The position numbers were made by a program, and so were the translations under genes. The notes beneath the pieces were generated by a model. It was given only the letters and a program-made list of their open reading frames with translations, searched no databases and had not been told where the DNA came from. From Euphorbia lathyris (lineage: Eukaryota > Streptophyta > Magnoliopsida > Malpighiales > Euphorbiaceae), in the NCBI RefSeq assembly GCF_963576675.1, contig NC_088914.1, positions 15,417,001 through 15,481,000 on the forward strand: a stretch of 64,000 bases of DNA, in the 5' to 3' direction. Below, piece after piece: positions 56,601-64,000 of this stretch. Within the stretch, counting starts at the first letter, position 1, and each line of letters begins with the position of its first letter.

Positions 56601-57324
56601 TCTGAGGGGGAATGGATTTGGTCAAAGTTTGATTCTTTTCTCAGTCTGGAGTCTCTCCTGAGAATTAGAGGAGTTCAGATTAGTAGCAAGGAGGAAGACA
56701 AAGATAGTTATTGTTGGTCTTTGACGAACAACGGGGCTTTCTCTTGTAAATCAGCTTTTCAAGCTTTCTACCAGGATTTGGGAACTTCGCATCCTGTGGT
56801 GTGGAAGACGATTTGGGCTTTGAAAGTGCCTTATCGTATTAGAAGCTTCCTATGGTTGGGAGCTAAAAACAGATTGCTTACTAATTCTGATAGGAAAAGG
56901 AGGCACTTAGTGGAGTCCGGAGCCTGTGGCAGATGCAGAGGTCATGAAGAAACTTTATGCCATGCTCTTAGAGATTGTGAGAAAAGCAAAGAGGTTTGGA
57001 GGAAAGTGCTTCCTTTAAAGGTGTGGTCTTCATTTTTTTTCTCACTCGGAGCTTGATTGGTTTGTGGATGGGATTAATGGTAAACTGTTGGCTGAATTGA
57101 AGCATGGTGTTCTCTTGTTTGTGGTGGTGTGCCATCAGGTTTGGAAGTGGAGAAATGAGGAGTTGTTTGGAGGTGAAACGGTTATTGTGCCTAATGTGTT
57201 CGAGTTCTTTTCTAGAAAAATCTGTACCTTGGTTGATAGCTTCAATGAGGATCCTTTGGCTAGGGCGGTCCAGAAGAAAGAGGTCTATCTCTTAGGCTGG
57301 CGTAGACCTAGCGAAGGTGTGGTT
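53684..57324 (+). pseudogene. LINE ORF2: endonuclease and reverse transcriptase
   Basis: From MDLLVWNVRG: the endonuclease shows METKISG, VYADP and AGDFNDI, a frameshift near 54140, then SDHCPI. A TAG at 54811-54813 and a TAA at 55579-55581 (before GDPMSP, where CAA would fit) interrupt the RT, whose landmarks are KAPGVDGVPNGF, MRPISLCN and the catalytic FADDVL. A 28-bp tandem duplication near 55892-55950 shifts the frame. The zf-RVT region (FLWLGAKNRLLTN, CGRC) ends at about 57030, and a last frame change leads to the RNase H, cut at 57324. Confidence 0.9.
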
Positions 57325-57884
57325 TGTTGAAACACCTTTCCACATAATTTTGATTTGACAAAATTGTTTAAGTATAATTGAAATACATATTCTAAACACA
57401 CTAAGTTTAAATGCTTTGATTTATTATACTAATGTGTTTGTTCAATGTTGAGTTAAATTGTTTATAAGACACAAGAATTAAAAGGCCCAAGCCCAATACA
57501 AGTGTCAAAGCCCAAGTCAAACAACTCAGTACAACTAGGCCCGCGTTTGTCGAAACATTGTCACTTTGGACAAAACGCAACTCAGCGAAAGAAGGATCTA
57601 GAAGACCTTCGGGAACAACTTCAAGATGAAGCTGCTGAGTAGACTCGACAAAGCGTACAAGACAGCAGCTGGCTAAGGAAAACTTCAAGACAAAGTATTT
57701 CTACTTTGGGTAAAGTTCAGACGACACAGTATGCTGTCCAGTTGACTTTACCATAAAAGGAGAGACATTCTGCTGAGCTGACCGAGGACAGAAGATACAC
57801 AAATCTGATTGGCCAAGAGCTCTGAGCAAGTCAGGATGACAACGACAGGAAGCCGTTTCCCTCGAACGGTTATTTCGAAATTCG
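57325..57884 (+). repeat. Left LTR, truncated
   Basis: Matches 60926-61486 with few differences, then stops at TTTCGAAATTCG where the right LTR continues. Confidence 0.92.
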
Positions 57885-57885
57885 C

Positions 57886-60390
57886 GTTGCTGACGACAAC
57901 CAGGACTATCTGGTAACTGTAGTGAAAGAGAAAACCATCTTCATAAACCCTCTCTACCTAGGAAATTTGCTCCAGTTAAAGACTGAGGGAGTAAGGCTAA
58001 GGAGATCAGGAGATCAGGATGGTACTGGGTACGAGGTCAACTTCTGCAAACCTGAGGGCCACTCAGGAGAAGTCTCAGCTTCATCTATGGGTCAGCACCA
58101 GAAGATGGCTCATTATCTACTGAGCTATTTTATCTATCCGAAGATCAACTGCACAACCTCAGCAACGAACTTCGAACAATGCTTTATCTGGCATATGCTG
58201 ACGTACAAACCGATCAACATGCCAGTATTTCTTATCGCTGGCTTCCAACGCAGCACTGGCACACTGAGGCTAGGATCACTCATCACCAGAATCCTAATTG
58301 ACCACAAAGTTGATCTTGTCGATGAGGAGATGACTCGAGGATCTGATATCACAGCGGCTTCGCTGAGAGCATTAAAGTTCGGACAGCCTTTGAAGAAAGG
58401 TAAAGCTGCTGCTGCTGCTACGGGTGCTGAACAACAAGCTGAGGGAACTGCTGTCCCAAAGAAAGGAAGAAGGACTAAGGCCCCAGCTTCCCGGAAAAGA
58501 AAAACTGCTGAGACTCCTTCCAAAGATGTTGAGTCTCCAGCTAAGAGGCAGAAGTCAGCTGAGAAAAGGAGCAGGCAAGATGAGCCTGAAACTGAGGACA
58601 CTAATGAGCAACCTCAGAAGAAGCAGAAGTCTTCTACACTGACTCCCTTAGACGCCATACCTACTGACATTGTTGTGCCTGGTGACTCTCACTTCACCCA
58701 ATGTCAAGGTAATGTAGCTGAGTATGAAGAAGATGAGGTGCATTTGGACGATCAGTTCATTGCACAAGTTGAGGAAGAACTAGATGGAGTTAGTTCAGAA
58801 AAAGAAGAAGAAGAGGCCAGTAGTCAGGATGACACTGAGGACAGTGAGGCTACAGCCAGTGAAACTGAAGCTGAGCAAGCCAATACTGGGTTGGCCGCTG
58901 GAGAAGAGCAAGTACTTGACCAACACAATGTTGATCAAGTCCAAGTACAGGATGATCAGCCTACTCATCAGCAACAAGCTTCTTCTCCATCTCACTCAGG
59001 AGAATCTATACCGACCGACAATCCTCCTAGAAAACGAAGGTTGGTTAAGGCAAGTCAGAAAGAAGTCAGTGAGACTCCTGTTGAACTAACAACTTTTCCT
59101 ACCTTTGTCGTTCAACAACCAACCAAAGACCCCTCTGCCCTAAAACTCAAATTTTTTGGTAGAAAACCTGCGGCATCCATCGAAAAACAAGCCTCTGTTT
59201 CTTTCCAACAGGAACATGCCGACCAAAATACCTCCGCTACCTCAACAAGTCAAGTTGAGATGAGTACTGTTAATGCTGTCCATCCCAGCATTGTGCTGGC
59301 TCCAAATACATATGCACCCGTCAGCACAGACAATATTCGAGTTACTACTTCTCCAACTCACCTCTCTGCTGATCAATCAACCATACCAGAAACTCAAGTG
59401 CAGATTGAAAACACTATTCCAGTCACTGACCATGTCACTCCTTTCACTCCTCTTCCTTCCGGTCACACTGATGTCCCTGAAGGCTCTTAAAGCTATCTGA
59501 ATGCCACTGAGTCCAGTAAAAGGATAATTGACTCAGTGCAAGCGTTGATCAGAGACCTTCAACAGTCCACTCCTCCTGCTGCTGGGTCTTCATCTATTGA
59601 GACTACTCAGCTTTCCCAGGTCACTCAGCTTCTCAACGAAGTTAAGGGACTCAAGGACTTGCTGAATATCCTCATTTCCTATCAAGGACAGCAAGCTAAG
59701 CAGGATTCTATCGCCAAGCTGGCCGAGATCCAGCTGACAACTGTGCAACACTTAAATGCTTTACATCAGCAAGTACAGAACTTGTCAGCTGTGCAACCTG
59801 GATATGCAACCTCTGATGAGGTAAAGATGCTTTTTGCTCAGCTTCACACCGAGCAACTAAAGACCAATGAGCAAATGGTCTCTTACTCTCAGTGCTCAGT
59901 GGAGCAAATTGGTGAAGCTGTTCGATTGCTCAATCTGAACAAGCAAGAGATGGACACTGACCAAATGAAACAGAATGAGATGCTGTCTATCACAAGACAA
60001 ACCTTCAATCACATCCGTCACATAAATATTCAGCGTCAGTACTTTGACACTTACCTACTCAAAACCTTTCATCAAGTCATTGGTGGACTGACTGATGCAC
60101 TTATATGGATTGGTAAGTCTGAAGCTTTCATCGTCAGTATGATCAGTGCTGCCGAGCTCAAAATACCCGCTGAAGTCTCAGGACAGGGAGTTGCCATTTT
60201 TTATGGCATTAATGAAAGCACTGACAGGCTTAAAGCACTGTCCAATGAACTGACCAGAGCCGTCTTAACCGACAGCTTTAGGATTCCACCTCCTCCCAAT
60301 GCTAACAAAACGGGGGAGAAAGATCAAGCGAGAACACCAGCAAGAACACAGCATGGGTCAAGTCAGTCCCAACAGAAGAAAAAGAAATAG
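57886..60390 (+). pseudogene. Unusual LTR-element ORF, about 830 codons, 5'-truncated, one stop
   Basis: The frame is open straight from the deletion point (VADDNQDYLVTVV), so the N-terminus is lost. First about 160 residues: a folded-looking region with HYLLSYFIYPKI, FIWHMLTYKPINMP and GSLITRILIDHKVDL, similar in pattern to the TE-type ORF at 25118-26076. Then a Lys/Arg-rich stretch with several nuclear-signal-like clusters (SRKRKTAE, SPAKRQKS), an acidic and Ser/Thr/Pro/Gln-rich middle, TAA at 59488-59490, and a C-terminal helical, probably coiled-coil part (59491-60390) ending QQKKKK. No RT, protease or integrase motif is present. It could be the extra 3' ORF of a Copia (SIRE-like) element; its function is unknown. 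Confidence 0.7.
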
Positions 60391-60925
60391 ATATATAGGC
60401 TAACTAAGTATGTAGTCTGTATTTCTTTTTGCCTATCCTTGAACTGTTGATTGTAAACACTGACTATCTAATATCAATACTTGCATCTTCCGTTCAAAAC
60501 ACTGAGTTATGAATTATTTGTATACAATGCTGTGTATGATGTTATTCTGTATCTTCAATTAAATCAGCTATGTTTAAGACTTATAAAATTAAACTCAATA
60601 CTGATAACATGTTTGACATTGACTTATATGCCTATATAACAATGTCTTACAGAACTCATTGAACAACAAATTACTCAGCGCACTCTAAATGATTAAACCT
60701 TCCGCTTAATACTGAGTAAATAGAATATGTTGAATAAGCTGACCTTTATCTGAAAACTGACCTTAGACTTACTCGACTAAACCTTTAAATGTTTAGAGTA
60801 AAACTAAGTGAGTAGCTCAACCCTTACGGGGGAGTTTGCTAAGTTATAATAGGTCAACTATCATGGGGGAGCTCAATACTGAGTTCCTCGCTGAATAGTT
60901 TTGCCAACATCAAAATGGGAGAGTT
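60391..60925 (+). other. Spacer between ORF and right LTR
   Basis: 535 bp without ORF; contains repeated ACTGAGTA/CTCAGT words and ends in the purine-rich tract before the LTR. Confidence 0.6.
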
Positions 60926-62263
60926 TGTTGAAACACCTTTCCACATAATTTTGATTTGACAAAATTGTTTAAGTATAATTGAAATACATATTCTAAACAC
61001 ACTAAGTTTAAATGCTTTGATTTATTATACTAATGTGTTTGTTCAATGTTGAGTTAAATTATTTATAAGACACAAGAATTAAAAGGCCCAAGCCCAATAC
61101 AAGTGTCAAAGCCCAAGTCAAACAACTCAGTACAACTCGGTCCGCGTTTGTCGAAACGTTGTCACTTTGGACAAAACGCAACTCAGCGAAAGAAGGATCT
61201 AGAAGACCTTCGGGAACAACTTCAAGATGAAGCTGCTGAGTAGACTCGACAAAGCGTACAAGACAGCAGCTGGCTAAGGAAAACTTCCAGACAAAGTATT
61301 TCTACTTTGGGTAAAGTTCAGACGACACAGTATGCTGTCCAATTGACTTTACCATAAAAAGGAGAGACATTCTGCTGAGCTGACCGAGGACAGAAGATAC
61401 ACAAATCTGATTGGCCAAGAGCTCTGAGCAAGTCAGGATGACAACGACAGGAAGCCGTTTCCCTCCAACGGTTATTTCGAAATTCGAAATGACCGATGCC
61501 CAGACGTCTCTATAAATAGTGCCATCAGAAGCTTCATTCGTTACAGAACTTGATCAAGCCATTACGCTGACCAAATTTCTACACAAGTTCTGCAAGCAAG
61601 AAGCAAAGCAAATCTTACACTACATTTCATATATTTGTGTAAAAGTCTAGAGTGATTATTCAATCATCTAAGGTGTCTTAGCAAATCATTGTTTAGGACA
61701 AACACTTATCATTTCTAGAAAGTAGAAAGGAGAGGCTGAGTACTCGGTTATAGTACTCAGCGTGAGATTAGGATTGAGTAGAGGTATAGAGGAAGGTACT
61801 CTTGTTATACTCAGTTGCTAAGATTGTAAAAGGTTTGAGGCTCTACCTTTAAAGAGCTCAGTAGAGGATTCGAAATCTCAGAACTTGTTCCGGGGACAGG
61901 ACGTAGGCTTAGAAGAAGCCGAACCTGGATAAATCTGCTGAGTAACGTATTTCTTACCTTAAACTCCTTATATATATTGCTTGCTTAAATAACAAAAAAC
62001 TGATCAAGTAAAGAGGTCAAGCTAAGTTGTGCGCATCAAACATCTGAGCTCAAGAATAGACTTTAAGTGCTATCTCCTGACTCAAGTCAAGAAACTGACC
62101 TAGTCACCAGTTGACTAAGCCAGTATCTTACTGATCACTCAGCGCCACTGTTAAATCATTTTCTCTTAAGAAAAGAAGTTTGCCCAAACTTGGAAAAAGT
62201 TTAAATAGTTCCTAACCCCCCCCCCCCTTGGAACTATACTTGCAACGTTATAAGGGACCAACA
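60926..62263 (+). repeat. Right (complete) LTR of the pol-less element
   Basis: TG...CA ends. CTATAAATAG near 61510 is a likely TATA box. A C-rich run (about 62216-62227) lies near the end. Confidence 0.88.
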
Positions 62264-62736
62264 TGGTTAAGCTGAATACTAATGGCTCTCGTCTTATGGA
62301 CGGGAGAATTGCCGCAGGTGGGATCCTGAGAGATGACGCTGATGGCTGGATTTCTGGTTTCACTCAGAATTTGGGTATGGGCTCGTCCTTTGTGGCAGAG
62401 CTTTGGGGTATTTTGTCTGGCCTTAGGTTAGCTAAAAACCTAGGGGTGAAGAAGCTTCTGGTAGAATCAGATAACATTGAAGCGGTAAAGTTGATCTCGG
62501 GGAATAATGCTATCTGTCTTAGTAGCCAAAATTTGATCAAAGGAATTAGAAGGATGTGCTCTTCCTTTGATTGTCTTAGCTTCAGTCATATTTATAGGGA
62601 GCAAAACCAGGTTGCTGACCGTCTCGCGCTTGAAGGTCATACTAGCATATTGGGACTCTCTACATTTTCTACTCCTCCGTGCTTCATTTCATCCCTGATT
62701 TTGGATGATTTGGTGGGGTCAGTTTTCCCAGACTAA
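62264..62736 (+). pseudogene. LINE ORF2 RNase H domain (C-terminal part)
   Basis: RVT_3-type RNase H: LNTNGSRL, AELWGILSGL, VESDN and the final Asp in QVADRLA. Ends TAA at 62734-62736. It is intact in itself but separated from the rest of ORF2 by the LTR element. Confidence 0.9.
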
Positions 62737-62806
62737 TCCCGGGTTAGGCTGGTTTGTTTTGTTTTTTTTCTTTCCCTTCCTACCAAAAAATCAAATTTTT
62801 ATTGTT

Positions 62807-63093
62807 AAAGTTGAATGGACTGATATAATAATAGTTTTTCTGGATAAAAATGTAGGAAAAATCTTCAATATAGTCCAAAGGGTCAAATTCATTGAATTTT
62901 GTGGCTGTATATGACTCCAAACTCAAAGTATCAATCAAAATGATGTTTACCACTTCCAATATAATACTCTTTTTAGGCAACTTCCTTATCTATGCAATGT
63001 GCTATTTTTTCCTCTGATTGTTATTGAATTTATGACCACAAATTAACACTATAAATATAAACCTCAATCCAAAGATGCAAAGCACAAAATCAA
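62807..63093 (+). promoter_or_regulatory. Truncated upstream region of the third P450
   Basis: Similar to the upstream sequence of the other P450 genes (GAATGGACTGATAT, CACTTCCAATATAATA, TTAGGCAACTTCCTTA). Only 287 bp remain between the LINE and the ATG. Confidence 0.6.
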
Positions 63094-64000
63094 ATGGCTG
63101 CTTATGCTCCATTAATCTTGCTTTCTCTTCTTTTACTCCTGCCTCTATATCTCATCTTTAAAAACAATAAGCAGAACAAGAAACTGCCTCCAGGCCCTTC
63201 CAGGCTTCCAATTTTAGGCAATTTGCACCAACTTAGCCAATTGGTTCACCAATCTTATTCTCAACTTTCAAAGAAATATGGCCCTGTCATGCTCCTTCGA
63301 CTCGGTCAGATCCCGGTCATTGTTGTCTCCTCTGCTGAGGCTGCTAGAGATGTCCTAAAAGTTCATGATCTTGCTTGTTGCAGCAGACCTTGTTTAGCTG
63401 GAGGTGCAAGACTTTCTTACAATTTCTTGGATGTGGCTTTAGCACCATATGGTGATCACTGGAGATACTTGAAGAAACTGATTGTTTTAGAGCTTTTTAG
63501 CCTTAAGAGGGTCCAATCTTTTCGGTTTATCAGAGAAGAAGAAGTTGAATTGCTCCTCAATTCAATCTCATCGGCTGCTGAAACTCCTGTCGATCTTACT
63601 GATAAGTTGTTTGCTCTTACTGCAAATATCACGTATAGGATGTCTTTCGGGATTGATTATCGGGGGACTAGTTTCGATAGAGACAGGTTTTATGAAGTTG
63701 TTCATGAAACTGAGGTTGTGGCAGGAAGTTTTTCCAAGGCTGAATTGTTCCCATTTGTAGGATGGATCATAGACTGGATAACTGGTCATCATGCCAGGAC
63801 TGAAAGAGTGTTTCATGAATTAGATAGTTTCTTCGAATATGCAATCGATGATCACCTTAAACCTGGAAGGAAAAAGGATCACAATGACATAATTGATGTT
63901 CTACTACGAGTAAAGGAAGAGCAAGTTCAACTTGGAAGTTCTGCCTTCACCAGGACTAACATTAAAGGAGCCCTCCTGGTATGTTTACTAACTTAATTTA
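63094..64000 (+). CDS. Cytochrome P450, CYP71-type, exon 1 (third of cluster, cut by window end)
   Basis: Exon 1 is 63094-63978 (295 codons, same length as in the first copy) and ends at the same intron site, CTCCTG|GTATG. It starts MAAYAPLILLSLLLLLP, with a membrane anchor and the KLPPGPSRLP hinge. No stop or frameshift is seen. Heme-binding and I-helix parts are in exon 2, outside the window, so integrity is unknown. Confidence 0.92.

Larger units (their letters stand above)
57325..62263 (+). mobile_element. LTR element with a large ORF and no pol
   Basis: It starts TGTTGAAACACC, ends ACCAACA, and is flanked by TGGTT (57320-57324 and 62264-62268). The right LTR is 60926-62263 (1,338 bp), preceded by a purine-rich AAAATGGGAGAGTT. 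The left LTR keeps only its first 560 bp (57325-57884) and is then joined directly to the ORF, so a deletion removed the rest of the LTR, the primer site and everything up to the ORF. Removing the element restores the LINE frame exactly (EGVVKLNTNGS). Confidence 0.9.
51513..62789 (+). mobile_element. L1-type LINE (6.3 kb) split by an LTR element
   Basis: The 17-bp target duplication ATCAAATTTTTATTGTT lies at 51496-51512 and 62790-62806. Inside are ORF1 (51548-53555) and ORF2 (endonuclease, RT, zinc-binding region, RNase H; 53684-57324 and 62264-62736). A 4.94-kb LTR element (57325-62263) interrupts the ORF2 RNase H. Without it the LINE is about 6.33 kb, a normal full length. The right edge is 288 bp before the third P450 start. 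Confidence 0.93.

Overview
The window is nuclear DNA of a eudicot plant. It holds intron-containing P450 genes of the CYP71 type, Ty1/Copia and Ty3/Gypsy elements with plant features, an L1-type LINE, tRNA-derived SINEs, and a 1.3-kb piece of plastid DNA in the plastid order clpP, rps12, rpl20. All names come from reading translations and motifs. No database search was run.

Positions 1-24335 are a nest of LTR retrotransposons. The outer element is a Tat-lineage Ty3/Gypsy element on the minus strand. Its 5' LTR is 21226-24335, the primer-binding site 21206-21223, the leader 19296-21205, gag 17346-19295, protease/RT 15124-17449, and RNase H/aRNH/integrase 9847-12065. Beyond integrase, on the opposite strand, it carries a six-exon plant mobile domain (PMD) gene with its own TATA box (6280-9400) and two premature stops. 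The RT is split by a 3,058-bp solo LTR (12066-15123) with a 5-bp target duplication. A Ty1/Copia element (2482-5930) sits upstream of the PMD gene and is itself cut at 2481/2482 by another LTR of the same Gypsy family. All three LTRs carry an array of about 9-11 GC-rich palindromes just upstream of the TATA box and a set of stem-loops in the downstream half.

Positions 24336-33481 hold a frameshifted ORF like the putative plant transposon protein family, followed without a clear boundary by a five-exon FCP1/HAD phosphatase-like gene. A 3.34-kb segment starting inside exon 1 of that gene is duplicated in tandem (26154-29490 and 29491-32828), nearly identical, so the second copy is headless.

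Positions 33482-64000 are a P450 cluster with three paralogues: 33482-35069 (500 aa), 44148-45726 (496 aa) and 63094-64000 (exon 1 only). They share a phase-0 intron position and flanking DNA, so they arose by segmental duplication. The spacers are filled with mobile DNA: a Copia with identical 391-bp LTRs (35344-40300), a Copia relic interrupted by plastid DNA (40816-43215), a 71-bp SINE in the 3' region of the second P450, a Copia tail (46260-47001), a SINE split by a hAT element (47763-48540), a Mutator-type element with a nested hAT (49159-50778), and a 6.3-kb LINE (51513-62789). The LINE is split by a 4.94-kb LTR element whose only ORF is an unusual roughly 830-codon protein with no pol. 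The LINE lies 288 bp upstream of the third P450 start codon.

The two complete P450 genes are the only genes that look fully intact; most TE ORFs carry stops or frameshifts, many explicable as C-to-T changes. The most unusual items are the palindrome-array LTR family, the antisense PMD gene inside a Gypsy element, the phosphatase segment fused to a TE-type ORF and then duplicated, and the pol-less LTR element with its own large ORF.
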